Shown here in pieces: positions 32,340 through 39,555 of a stretch of 39,555 bases of DNA. Position numbers and translations under genes: made by a program. A model generated the notes under the pieces. The model saw only the letters and a list, made by a program, of their open reading frames with translations. It ran no database searches and was not told the origin of the DNA. The number at the start of each line of letters is the position of its first letter. Within the stretch, counting starts at the first letter, position 1. The DNA is from an uncultured Lachnospiraceae bacterium (lineage in GTDB: Bacteria > Bacillota > Clostridia > Lachnospirales > Lachnospiraceae): assembly GCA_947176505.1 (NCBI GenBank), contig CAMWQW010000031.1, forward strand, positions 1 through 39,555, in the 5' to 3' direction.

Positions 32340-32387
32340 TTGACAAGAATACAGATGGTGTTAAAATGAAACTAGATTCATTTTAAC
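32340..32387 (+). promoter_or_regulatory. TetR promoter with overlapping perfect operator
   Basis: TTGACA (32340-32345) and TAAAAT (32362-32367) are 16 bases apart. Over the -10 lies GTTAAAATGAA-ACTAGA-TTCATTTTAAC (32360-32387), a perfect 11-6-11 inverted repeat. It ends 16 bases before the TetR start, as expected of a self-repressing operator. Confidence 0.9.
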
Positions 32388-32403
32388 ATGGCGGGAGGAA
32401 ATC

Positions 32404-33099
32404 ATGCCCAAAGTCACAGAGGAATATATTGTCAACAAAAAGAAAATGATAACAGACGCGGCATATGAGTTGTGCCTTCAAAAAACAGTCAGCACGGTCA
32501 CGATGCAGGATATCATTGACAAGACCGGATTTAGTCAGGGCGGAATTTATCGCTTTTACAAGGATATAGACGAAATATTTGCGGATATGATCAGGCAGAT
32601 GCGCGAGCGGGTGAGCATTAAGGGGAAGATTGATGAGATTCTGGAACAGAAGGATTCTTTACCGCCGCAGGAGATTACAAACCGGTTGTTTGAGATGCTT
32701 GCAGAGTTTATGGATAGTGAATTGATGGGGATTGAAAAAATTGACTTTGAACTTTCTGTACTTGCCATGAACATGCCGAACAGAATTGAAAAAATAATGG
32801 GCAGCCTTCCCGAGATAGGAAATATGGAGTATTTGACGATGCGCACCATGGAGTCTTTTAAAGAGCAGGTTGACCGGGGCAGGATACAACCTAGAGTGAG
32901 CTCGGAGGAATTGCTTGCTTTTATTTCATCTGCATACGGAGGTATTCAGATGACATGTATTGTGAACAATTGTTATCAGCATGAAAGGAATCCGTTGACA
33001 GCCCTGTATCAACCAAAGATTCAATTAAAAACATTGGCACAGGCGGTAAATTATCTGATTGGAGCAAAGACGTGTACCGACGGTGAAATAAAAAGCTAA
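32404..33099 (+). CDS. TetR/AcrR family transcriptional regulator
   Basis: This 231-residue protein has an N-terminal TetR helix-turn-helix (KKKMITDAAYELCLQKTVSTVTMQDIIDKTGFSQGGIYRFYKDIDEIFADMI, residues 12-63) and an all-helical ligand-binding remainder that I cannot assign to a ligand. CGGGAGG lies 5-7 bases before the ATG. A perfect 28-bp dyad overlaps its promoter. The downstream alpha/beta hydrolase starts 26 bases after the stop, so the two are probably one unit and the regulator may respond to a compound the hydrolase acts on. Confidence 0.95.
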   Translation: MPKVTEEYIVNKKKMITDAAYELCLQKTVSTVTMQDIIDKTGFSQGGIYRFYKDIDEIFADMIRQMRERVSIKGKIDEILEQKDSLPPQEITNRLFEMLAEFMDSELMGIEKIDFELSVLAMNMPNRIEKIMGSLPEIGNMEYLTMRTMESFKEQVDRGRIQPRVSSEELLAFISSAYGGIQMTCIVNNCYQHERNPLTALYQPKIQLKTLAQAVNYLIGAKTCTDGEIKS

Positions 33100-33124
33100 A
33101 AGATAAAGGAGAGCAGGATAGGAT

Positions 33125-34078
33125 ATGAAAACAGAAAAAACATATACGGAAGAATACGCGCTTGTTGCAGGAATCGAACACTATCTGCTGCACTATAAGT
33201 CGAAGCCGGAGGATCCCGTTCTGCTTTTTATCCATGGCGGACCGGGACAGACAGAGAGCTTCTTTGCTTTTGTTGTGGAGGAATATGCCGGGCGTGATTA
33301 TAACATTGTCTATTACGATCAGCGCGGTGCGGGGAAAACATGGCTGAAAAACAAAAAGAGTAAGCCCGATACAGAAACATTAAAAAATGACCTGCTGGAG
33401 ATTGTGCTGTATTTGAAGAGAGAATACGGCAAAGAAAAAATTGGAATTCTGGGGCATTCGTGGGGAAGTGTTCTGGGAAGCATGTTTGCACTGGAACATC
33501 CGGAGCATACGTTATGCTACATCGGATGTGGGCAAGTCATTAATATCGTGGACAATGAGCGGACCGGATATGCCATATTGAAGGATGCTGTGGAAAAAGG
33601 TGGGAACAAAAAGGATATTAAGAAATTGGACAAAATTGGCGAATATCCGACGGATTACTTTGACATGAAGGCTTATCGAAAGATAGGACAGATTAGGAGT
33701 TTGCAGGGGAAGTACGGATTGGCGCAGGATTTCGGTAAGACGGTTATTGATTTGTGGCGCCGCTCACCTGTCATGGGCACGAAGGACCTTATACCTTTCA
33801 TGACGGGTATTATGGTTAACATGCAGTTGATGCGAGAACTAATGTCCTTTGACTTAAGAAAAAAGGGGAACCGCTATCAGGTTCCGGTTTACTATGTGCT
33901 TGGGGAAAAGGACGGTCAGACGCCGATAGAAATCAGCACGAAATATTTTGAGGAAGTGCAGGCACCCGATAAGAAACTTTATCTGATTCCCGATGCCGGT
34001 CATGCACCGATGCTCGACAATGTGGAGGATTACCGGAAAGCAATTGGAGAGATTGTCGGGAAGATGCAGGGTTCATAA
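33125..34078 (+). CDS. Alpha/beta hydrolase, proline iminopeptidase-like
   Basis: This 317-residue cytoplasmic hydrolase contains the oxyanion motif HGGPG (37-41), DQRGAGKT (about 63-70), nucleophile elbow GHSWGS with S112, and probable catalytic D in VLGEKDGQTP (about 265) and H in DAGHAPML (about 296). These match the S33 proline iminopeptidase family, which removes N-terminal proline from peptides, but the family also holds esterases and lactonases. It lies directly downstream of the TetR gene and probably is the regulated target. No signal peptide is present. Confidence 0.92.
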   Translation: MKTEKTYTEEYALVAGIEHYLLHYKSKPEDPVLLFIHGGPGQTESFFAFVVEEYAGRDYNIVYYDQRGAGKTWLKNKKSKPDTETLKNDLLEIVLYLKREYGKEKIGILGHSWGSVLGSMFALEHPEHTLCYIGCGQVINIVDNERTGYAILKDAVEKGGNKKDIKKLDKIGEYPTDYFDMKAYRKIGQIRSLQGKYGLAQDFGKTVIDLWRRSPVMGTKDLIPFMTGIMVNMQLMRELMSFDLRKKGNRYQVPVYYVLGEKDGQTPIEISTKYFEEVQAPDKKLYLIPDAGHAPMLDNVEDYRKAIGEIVGKMQGS

Positions 34079-34099
34079 TGGATAGCAATATCCTGAGGT

Positions 34100-34134
34100 G
34101 ATTCAGGAACTATGCTGGATTCAGGAACTATGCT
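34100..34134 (+). repeat. Two tandem 17-bp copies in an 18-bp period
   Basis: GATTCAGGAACTATGCT occurs exactly at 34100-34116 and 34118-34134. It lies between the hydrolase stop and the poly-C tract and has no coding role. Confidence 0.95.
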
Positions 34135-34136
34135 TT

Positions 34137-34146
34137 CCCCCCCCCC
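34137..34146 (+). repeat. Ten-C homopolymer tract abutting a promoter
   Basis: A run of ten C residues ends exactly before the TTGACA of the promoter at 34147. Such tracts slip in length during replication. It is the only homopolymer C run of this size that I see in the window. Confidence 0.95.
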
Positions 34147-34175
34147 TTGACACCTAATTCCCAGAGAGATATAAT
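34147..34175 (+). promoter_or_regulatory. Consensus sigma-A promoter of the ABC/lipoprotein operon
   Basis: TTGACA (34147-34152) and TATAAT (34170-34175) are 17 bases apart, a perfect match. Transcription would start near 34182, about 136 nt before the ATPase start codon. Confidence 0.92.
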
Positions 34176-34179
34176 GTAA

Positions 34180-34297
34180 ATCCGCCCGTTTGAAATGATG
34201 GGCGGATACTTGTAAAGTGAATAAGGTATTCTCCGGCTGTCACCGGGGAAACAAGACCTACTTGGCAAGATATTTTCATCTGCGCAGGCGGAAATAT
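34180..34297 (+). ncRNA. Structured 5' leader with three hairpins (unassigned)
   Basis: Hairpin A: ATCCGCCC (34180-34187) with GGGCGGAT (34200-34207). Hairpin B: TCTCCGG (34230-34236) with CCGGGGA (34243-34249). Hairpin C: ATATTTTC (34270-34277) with GGAAATAT (34290-34297), with CTGCGCAG in its loop. The ribosome binding site GGGAGG follows at 34305-34310. There is no terminator. I do not recognise any known riboswitch consensus. Confidence 0.45.
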
Positions 34298-34317
34298 TAC
34301 TACCGGGAGGAAGCAAA

Positions 34318-35151
34318 ATGATTACGATGGAACATGTATGTAAGTCGTACAGAGTAGCAAAAAGAAATGCAGGCATGAGAGAAGCCTGTAAAGCGCTATT
34401 TCGGCGTGAGACGGAAGTCATTCAGGCGTTGTCTGACGTCAGCTTTACCATTCAGGACGGAGAAATGGTAGGGTATATCGGTCCCAATGGAGCCGGTAAA
34501 AGTTCTACAATCAAAATTCTAAGCGGCATCCTGACCCCAGAGAGCGGCAGCTGTCTTGTGGACGGGCGCATACCGTGGAAAAACCGAACGGAACATGTGC
34601 GGCAGATTGGCGTGGTGTTCGGTCAGCGTTCACAGTTGTGGTGGGATGTCCCCGTGATTGATTCCTTTGAACTCTTAAAGGATATCTATGCGATTCCCTC
34701 ATATGAATATCAGAATAATATGGAAGAGTTGACGGAGCTGTTGCATTTGCAGGAGCTTCTTAAGATGCCTACAAGGCAGTTGTCCCTCGGACAAAGAATG
34801 CGCTGTGAGATTGCGGCATCTTTACTGCATTCTCCGAAAATACTGTTTCTCGATGAACCGACAATCGGTTTGGATGCGGTATCTAAACTGGCAGTGCGGG
34901 AATTTGTTATGCGGCTCAATCAGGAACACAAGACTACCGTTATCTTGACAACGCATGACATGCAGGATATAGAAGCGCTGACAAAACGTATTATTCTGAT
35001 TGGAAGAGGGCGTGTACTTATGGACGGTACACTGGAAGACATGCGGCGATTGGCGGCAGAGCATGGACAGGCAGCAGAAGCATCTGATCAGAATGGTGAA
35101 AGTCTTGAACGTATCGTTGCTGGTCTTTATCAGAAACTGGATATTCTGTAG
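34318..35151 (+). CDS. ABC transporter ATP-binding protein (ABC-2 exporter class)
   Basis: This 277-residue ATPase starts with MITMEHVCKSYRV and contains Walker A GPNGAGKSS (about residues 55-63), Q-loop VVFGQRSQLWWDVP, signature LSLGQRMRCE (about 155-164), Walker B ILFLDEPTIGLD (about 176-187) and TTHDMQD with the H-loop His. The ARNG/GQRSQLWWDVPVIDSF segment is typical of the ATPases paired with ABC2_membrane_6-type (DUF990) permeases. The start is supported by GGGAGG. The two permease genes follow at 26 and 18 bases. Substrate unknown; these systems are often exporters. Confidence 0.94.
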   Translation: MITMEHVCKSYRVAKRNAGMREACKALFRRETEVIQALSDVSFTIQDGEMVGYIGPNGAGKSSTIKILSGILTPESGSCLVDGRIPWKNRTEHVRQIGVVFGQRSQLWWDVPVIDSFELLKDIYAIPSYEYQNNMEELTELLHLQELLKMPTRQLSLGQRMRCEIAASLLHSPKILFLDEPTIGLDAVSKLAVREFVMRLNQEHKTTVILTTHDMQDIEALTKRIILIGRGRVLMDGTLEDMRRLAAEHGQAAEASDQNGESLERIVAGLYQKLDIL

Positions 35152-35177
35152 CAAGACTTGAGAGAGGAGTTGATTGG

Positions 35178-35990
35178 ATGAAAAAGTATAAAACTTATTT
35201 CTCTTTTTTTCGCATTCGCTTCAATATGGGATTACAGTATCGCGTGGCGGCGGTCAGCGGTGCCGCGACACAGCTATTGTGGGGATTGATGGAATGTCTG
35301 GTATTCATGGCTTTTCAAAAGTCTGCGCCGGAGGCTTATCCGATGGCGGTTTCGGCAACGGTTTCCTATGTATGGCTTAGAGAGGCGTTTTTCTCTGCAT
35401 TTACGACATGGAATGCGGACCAAGATATCTTTGACAGCATTGTGAACGGTGGGATTGCCTATGAACTTTGCCGTCCGGTTTCTATTTATCATATGTGGTT
35501 TGCAAAAACAACTGCAAGCCGGGCTGCAGGCGCGGGATTGCGATGTGTTCCCTTGCTGGCAGTTGCATGTGTTCTTCCGCAGCCTTTTCGCTTGTCACTG
35601 CCGGCGAGCCCTACGCATTTCATTTTATTTATTATCACGTTGTTTCTGGGACTTGGCGTGACGGTGGCGTTTTGTATGTTTACATATATTCTGGCGTTCT
35701 TTACGATATCACCGCAGGGACTGCGGATGCTTCTTACTTCTATGATAGATTTTTTGTCCGGAGCAATTATTCCGTTGCCGTTTATGCCGGACGGAGTCAG
35801 AGGCATCGTGGAATTACTTCCTTTTGCAGGGATGTTCAATGTACCTCTTTTAATATACAGCGGTGAGCTGGCGGGTGCGGCGATGTACCGTAGTATCGGG
35901 ATGCAGTGTTTTTGGCTGGTTACGCTGGTAATTTTAGGAAGAGTATTGTGCAAAGCTGCGGAACGAAAAATTGTTGTGCAGGGCGGGTGA
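35178..35990 (+). CDS. ABC-2 family permease subunit 1
   Basis: This 270-residue protein has six predicted membrane spans and a start typical of its family (YFSFFRIRFNMGLQYRVAAVSGAATQLLWGLMECLVFMAF). Other family features are DQDIFDSIVNGGIAYELCRPVSIYHMWFAKT (about 82-112) and FFTISPQGLRMLLTSMIDFLSGAIIPLPFMPDGVRGIVELLPFAGMFNVPLLIYSG near the C-terminus. AGAGAGGAG lies upstream of the ATG. It follows the ATPase and precedes a second permease of similar topology, so the complex is a heterodimer plus ATPase dimer. Confidence 0.92.
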   Translation: MKKYKTYFSFFRIRFNMGLQYRVAAVSGAATQLLWGLMECLVFMAFQKSAPEAYPMAVSATVSYVWLREAFFSAFTTWNADQDIFDSIVNGGIAYELCRPVSIYHMWFAKTTASRAAGAGLRCVPLLAVACVLPQPFRLSLPASPTHFILFIITLFLGLGVTVAFCMFTYILAFFTISPQGLRMLLTSMIDFLSGAIIPLPFMPDGVRGIVELLPFAGMFNVPLLIYSGELAGAAMYRSIGMQCFWLVTLVILGRVLCKAAERKIVVQGG

Positions 35991-36008
35991 TAGGAAGAGG
36001 TGACAAAA

Positions 36009-36809
36009 ATGGGAGAGAAAATAAAAAGCAGTGGCAAATTGTATTTTCACTATTTATCTGTTGCACTGCGCAGCGCGATGCAGTATAAGACTTCTTTTTT
36101 CCTGATGGTCATAGGGAGATTTCTATTGTTTTTTAACGGGATATTAGGTGTGTATTTCATGTTTTCACGATTTGGGCATGTGAAAGGATATACTTTCGGG
36201 GAAGTGCTGCTCTGTTTTTCCATTATACAAATGGACTTTGCGCTGGCGGAATGCATCGGCAGTGGGTTTGCGACGTTTGCAAGTATCGTGAGGCAAGGAG
36301 AATTTGACAGGGTATTGTTAAGACCGCGCAGCACAATTTTGCAGGTCTTAGGAAGTCAGTTTCGGATAGACAGGATCGGATTGATTTTTCAGGCGATTTT
36401 TATGTTTGCATACGGTATTATTATTAGTCCGGTTGACTGGACATTTGGCAGAGTTATGACGGTTTTTTCCATGCTGCTTGGCGGAACGACACTTTTTATC
36501 AGTTTCTTTTTGCTTCGGGCGGCGTTTACATTTTTTACATTGGAAGGACTGGAATTAGTTAATATTTTAACATATGGTGCGCAGGAACACGGGAAATATC
36601 CGGTTGATATTTATGGGAAGAAAATGATGAAATTTTGTACATATGTTATTCCGTATACACTGATACAGTATTACCCTCTACAGTACTTGCTGGGGCGTAC
36701 CGATCAATGGTATTATGGAGTATATCCGTTATGCGCGGTATATTTTCTGCTGGTATGTTATGGGATGTGGCGATTTGGAATGCGTCATTATCAGTCGGCG
36801 GGGTCATGA
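36009..36809 (+). CDS. ABC-2 family permease subunit 2
   Basis: This protein is 266 residues from ATG 36009, chosen because GAAGAGG is 8 bases upstream; a GTG at 36000 overlaps that site. It has six membrane spans. YFHYLSVALRSAMQYKTSFFLMVIGRFLLFFNGILGVYFMF, GSGFATFASIVRQGEFDRVLLRPRSTILQVLGSQF and KFCTYVIPYTLIQYYPLQYLLGRTDQWYYG are characteristic of the same family as subunit 1. It lies 18 bases after subunit 1 and completes the transporter. Confidence 0.92.
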   Translation: MGEKIKSSGKLYFHYLSVALRSAMQYKTSFFLMVIGRFLLFFNGILGVYFMFSRFGHVKGYTFGEVLLCFSIIQMDFALAECIGSGFATFASIVRQGEFDRVLLRPRSTILQVLGSQFRIDRIGLIFQAIFMFAYGIIISPVDWTFGRVMTVFSMLLGGTTLFISFFLLRAAFTFFTLEGLELVNILTYGAQEHGKYPVDIYGKKMMKFCTYVIPYTLIQYYPLQYLLGRTDQWYYGVYPLCAVYFLLVCYGMWRFGMRHYQSAGS

Positions 36810-36842
36810 CAGATGATTTTTGCTAAAACAAGAGGTGGCAAA

Positions 36843-38558
36843 TTGAACAAAGCTTTTATTCAGAAGATAATCGTAATATTAACATTATTTTATACTTGCA
36901 CAGGATGCCGTGCGTACGATACGAAAATGGAGAGCGGTACAGATGATTATGCGGAAACCACCCATGAAATAGCAACGGTTCTGGGAGAAGATGATGCTGC
37001 AGACGCAGAACAGGCAGCAGAACTCTTTGAGAATCCTGCACGCAGAGACCCGGAAAATGCAAAACTTCTGTGTCTTCAAAGCGGAGATATGAAAACGCTG
37101 TTGGGAATTTCTTTTGGCGACAGAATTGATTATACTCGTTTTGAGTGCAGCGGATCGGGAAGATACGGTCCGCTGTACTGTGAGATTGGTGCGCGGGAAG
37201 GCAGCCGTGCGTATTTCTTTTTCCAAGGAAAAGGGCATGGGTTTGGCGGTTTTGAACTAACGAATATGAATCTTGGATTTCTTGGGCTTGATCAGAGAGA
37301 GGATACGCTGGAGAGATTGGTTGATCTTTTTGATGAACCGGACGAGGTTGATGCATATGAGAACGCAGCGACGTGGTATTTTGAGAAGGCGTCACTGAAA
37401 GTGGGTATAAGAAACGGGTACGTAAGCAGTGTGGAATATCTGGCGGCGGATGGGGTTGCCGACGGTGCGGAGATACCATGGGAACAAACCGATTTCGCTA
37501 AGGACAGTCAGGGGAATTATGATTGTCTTGAGAATATTTATCAATGGGAGGCAACCTGCGGTTCTGACGCCAATGATACGGAGGCTTCCTATCATCCGTA
37601 CGATGATGATTACGACACTGATTATGTAGACGTATTTATTGAAGAATATTTGAAAAAGCAAGGAATCCGGAAAACAGAGCCGGACGGAACGGTCTATAAT
37701 CGGCGAGGAGAGCCCTTTGTGGAGTATTATATAGAGGAAACAGAGAACAAATATTGTTTTATCGTACACCTGTGGGGCGACTATTGGATTGATTATGAAA
37801 CAGGTACCAGTGAGTATAGGGATGCGATATATTGCACAACGCACATTCTGGAAGAGTCGGATCAAACCGGAACTTTACTTTACAATATTGATGAAGAGAA
37901 CGGAATTACGCGGGAGCGGCTGTATGATACGGAAGGAATGCGCAAAGCGGATGTTTCTTATAAAAATATGACAGAGACACCGATTTGTATGATAACGGAT
38001 TATTGGTACATAGATACCGGATATGACGTTGGGTGCGGGGCATTATGCAGGAGTCAGAAATTCTGGTTTGATGAGAAACAGGCTGAGTTTGATGAAACGG
38101 GTCGCTTTGTTCGATATCACGGCATTTGTGAAACAGACGAAAATGACGATAGTAATTTGCCTCAAGGCGGAATGACGGTTTATGATGGGTATTTCGATCA
38201 TCCGTGTACTTGTTTTTATGATGAAAAGGGCAGATTGAAGACTATTGAGGAGGATTTACTACCGGAAGACGAGGAATACGAACGGGAGAACTCCGGACAG
38301 GTAGAATTTCAATATGACGAGAACGGTATTTTGACAGAAGCAGGGTATAACCTGTCTCTATGGACGCATGGAACAACTGACAGCGCCGGAACGATTGAAT
38401 ACGATGAAAAGGGCAGAATGATTCGTAATGATTATTACATTACGCATGGCGGTCATGAGGATATTTTTCTCTATAAAGAAGATTCGTACTTGCCGTGGGC
38501 ATGTTTAAACTGGTGTAGTTATGCGCCGGGATTTACGAACATATCCTTATTCCGATAA
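36843..38558 (+). CDS. Lipoprotein with YD-like repeats, probable TTG start
   Basis: This protein is 571 residues from TTG 36843 and is encoded in the same direction 33 bases after permease 2. The TTG is preferred over ATG 36813 because AGAGGTGG lies 4 bases before it and the product then begins with a standard lipoprotein signal (MNKAFIQKIIVILTLFYTCTGC, lipobox Cys22). After an acidic linker come a beta-rich region (about 70-230) and a C-terminal part with YDEKGRLKTIEEDL, YDENGILTEAGYNL and YDEKGRMIRNDYY, which resemble YD/RHS-type repeats. It is surface-anchored; function unknown. Cysteines occur in pairs late in the protein. Confidence 0.75.
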   Translation: MNKAFIQKIIVILTLFYTCTGCRAYDTKMESGTDDYAETTHEIATVLGEDDAADAEQAAELFENPARRDPENAKLLCLQSGDMKTLLGISFGDRIDYTRFECSGSGRYGPLYCEIGAREGSRAYFFFQGKGHGFGGFELTNMNLGFLGLDQREDTLERLVDLFDEPDEVDAYENAATWYFEKASLKVGIRNGYVSSVEYLAADGVADGAEIPWEQTDFAKDSQGNYDCLENIYQWEATCGSDANDTEASYHPYDDDYDTDYVDVFIEEYLKKQGIRKTEPDGTVYNRRGEPFVEYYIEETENKYCFIVHLWGDYWIDYETGTSEYRDAIYCTTHILEESDQTGTLLYNIDEENGITRERLYDTEGMRKADVSYKNMTETPICMITDYWYIDTGYDVGCGALCRSQKFWFDEKQAEFDETGRFVRYHGICETDENDDSNLPQGGMTVYDGYFDHPCTCFYDEKGRLKTIEEDLLPEDEEYERENSGQVEFQYDENGILTEAGYNLSLWTHGTTDSAGTIEYDEKGRMIRNDYYITHGGHEDIFLYKEDSYLPWACLNWCSYAPGFTNISLFR

Positions 38559-38560
38559 AC

Positions 38561-38743
38561 GTTGAGTCGGTCAAATGTGCCGGCAAAGCAGCGCTGTCAG
38601 AGTGTTGCGATTTTGATAATGTATGCTGCATTATAAGGAAAGAAGAGGACTGTTTAAGATCTGTTCATATACCTATGGTACAAGTGGACGGAACGAGAAC
38701 AATTGATGATAATGTCGCGGAAATAATAAGGTGGTTGAAATGA
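38561..38743 (+). pseudogene. Decayed 3' remnant of an unidentified gene
   Basis: The frame ending in TGA 38741-38743 is open back into the preceding gene and has no start codon with a ribosome binding site. Its last part reads RSVHIPMVQVDGTRTIDDNVAEIIRWLK, which looks like a normal protein C-terminus (strand then helix, as in P-loop nucleotide kinases). The stop overlaps the GNAT start as ATGA, as in coupled genes. It suggests the C-terminal end of a truncated gene. The 5' limit is uncertain. Confidence 0.5.
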
Positions 38744-39261
38744 AAGAAAATATGATACTTGAAACAGAGAGACTATACCTGCGGGAAATGAAACAGGACG
38801 ATTTTAAATCTTTATGCAAAATTATGCAGGATAAAGAAACCATGTATGCTTATGAAGGAGCTTTTAGTGATATAGAAGTGCAGGAGTGGCTTGACAGACA
38901 AATTTCCCGATATCAGAAATGGGGTTTTGGATTATGGGCGGTAATTCTTAAACAGACAGATGAAATGATTGGGCAATGCGGACTTTCCATGCAGCCGTGG
39001 AAGGATGCAGAAGTACTTGAGATAGGTTATCTTTTTATGCGGTCATATTGGCATAAAGGTTATGCGGCAGAGGCAGCCAAGGCGTGTAAGCGATATGCTT
39101 TTGAAGCATTAAACGTGAACGAAGTATGTTCTATTATCAGAGATACAAACACGGCATCTCAGAATGTGGCGATTAGAAACGGAATGAGTGTAGCGGACAG
39201 CTGGACGAAACACTATCGTGGTGTGGACATGCCTCATTATCGTTATGTGGTGGTCCGTTAA
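38740..39261 (+). CDS. GNAT family N-acetyltransferase (RimJ/RimL type)
   Basis: This protein is 173 residues from ATG 38740, chosen because AAGGTGG is 5 bases upstream; GTG 38731 lies in that site. LETERLYLREMKQDDFKSLCKIMQDKETM opens the domain, GFGLWAVILKQTDEMIGQCGLSMQPW is strand 2-4, and EIGYLFMRSYWHKGYAAEAAKACKRYAFEALNVNEVCSIIRDTNTASQNVAIRNGM contains the acetyl-CoA pyrophosphate-binding motif HKGYAAEA with the typical Q/R-x-x-G-x-G/A pattern and the NxAS-type helix. It acetylates an amine; the acceptor could be a ribosomal protein or small molecule. It precedes the rRNA promoters. Confidence 0.93.
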   Translation: MKENMILETERLYLREMKQDDFKSLCKIMQDKETMYAYEGAFSDIEVQEWLDRQISRYQKWGFGLWAVILKQTDEMIGQCGLSMQPWKDAEVLEIGYLFMRSYWHKGYAAEAAKACKRYAFEALNVNEVCSIIRDTNTASQNVAIRNGMSVADSWTKHYRGVDMPHYRYVVVR

Positions 39262-39341
39262 TATGTTAGAATGACTTTTGTTGATGTAATGTTTAAATTT
39301 TTATTTGAATTGTGAACGATATAAATTTTAATTTTAGGATA

Positions 39342-39371
39342 TTGACAAAGGGTAAAAAACAGTGATAAAAT
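39342..39371 (+). promoter_or_regulatory. Upstream promoter (P1) of a likely rRNA operon
   Basis: TTGACA (39342-39347) with TAAAAT (39366-39371), spacer 18, preceded by an A/T-rich stretch resembling an UP element. A second promoter follows 93 bases on, the tandem arrangement common for rRNA operons. Confidence 0.75.
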
Positions 39372-39435
39372 AAAAGTCCACCGTTGAAAAAAACAGTGTC
39401 TGGAATAAAAAGTTAAAAAATTTCCAAAAAAGGTA

Positions 39436-39464
39436 TTGACGGTCGGCGGTGGGTGTGATAATAT
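39436..39464 (+). promoter_or_regulatory. Downstream promoter (P2) of a likely rRNA operon
   Basis: TTGACG (39436-39441) with TAATAT (39459-39464), spacer 17, with a G-rich spacer. The following sequence up to the window end (GTAATGCAACCCTGAAAATT) is non-coding and of the kind seen just before 16S rRNA in Lachnospiraceae; the 16S gene would begin beyond the window. Confidence 0.75.
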
Positions 39465-39555
39465 ACCAACGTTGCGTGTTTGAAGAACAACAGATACACA
39501 ACAACGAACTTTGACAAATAAACAGTAATGCAACCCTGAAAATTCAAGAGAAGAA

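Noticed and set aside
34180..34317. Known riboswitch (guanidine, glycine, TPP, SAM, c-di-GMP, fluoride) in the ABC operon leader.
   Set aside because: The conserved core sequences of these classes could not be found; only generic hairpins are visible.
1..39555. CRISPR array, insertion sequence or prophage.
   Set aside because: No regularly spaced direct repeats of CRISPR length, no transposase, integrase or phage structural genes, and no terminal inverted repeats were seen.

Overview
The window looks like a chromosomal segment of a low-to-mid GC Clostridia genome, most likely Lachnospiraceae. The reasons are the strong AGGAGG-type ribosome binding sites, a tRNA without an encoded CCA, consensus sigma-A promoters, and family content typical of gut Firmicutes (DUF4179 anti-sigma proteins, Lsa-like ABC-F, VTC/DUF4956/CotH cluster, Fe-S aldo/keto reductase). 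This assignment is inference from gene content; there is no rRNA gene inside the window, although its right edge appears to be the promoter and leader of an rRNA operon. I found no insertion sequence, phage gene or CRISPR array.

Layout. 1-640: the 3' end of a gene whose product ends in a four-residue repeat, then tRNA-Ser(GCU) with its own promoter and terminator. 827-4651: a MacB/LolD-type ABC ATPase with a very large FtsX-like permease. 4793-4909: a small hydrophobic peptide gene. 5142-7435: a DUF1538 membrane protein coupled to a double-domain PII-like protein. 7655-9363: ECF sigma factor 1 with a DUF4179-type membrane partner. 9335-15600: an alpha-glucan locus, with a LacI-family repressor transcribed divergently from a binding protein, two permeases and a GH13 cyclomaltodextrinase/neopullulanase-like enzyme. 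15751-16257: an XRE regulator with a membrane tail. 16449-18261: ECF sigma 2 and its DUF4179 partner. 18458-21841: ECF sigma 3 in an overlapping operon with a membrane protein, an ABC ATPase and an ABC-2 permease. 21894-24483: dCMP deaminase, a DHH phosphoesterase and a YitT-family membrane protein.

24465-27445 is on the minus strand: VTC-type polyphosphate polymerase, DUF4956 membrane protein and CotH kinase-like protein, in that transcription order. Divergent from it, a consensus promoter at 27555-27584 drives a leader of about 370 nt with a three-codon ORF, a 43-codon ORF and two intrinsic terminators, ending at an Lsa-like ABC-F gene. This is the layout of a translation-sensing antibiotic attenuator. 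After it come a CofE-like (F420 glutamate ligase family) protein, an aldo/keto reductase with two 4Fe-4S motifs, and a TetR regulator with an 11-6-11 perfect inverted repeat over its own promoter, followed by a proline-iminopeptidase-like hydrolase. 34100-38558: a 10-C tract and a consensus promoter precede a structured leader, an ABC ATPase, two ABC-2 family permeases and a lipoprotein. The window ends with a decayed ORF remnant, a GNAT acetyltransferase and tandem strong promoters.

The most interesting parts are the ABC-F leader, the DUF1538/double-PII pair, the VTC-DUF4956-CotH set, three unrelated ECF sigma operons within 14 kb, and the poly-C tract abutting the promoter at 34147.
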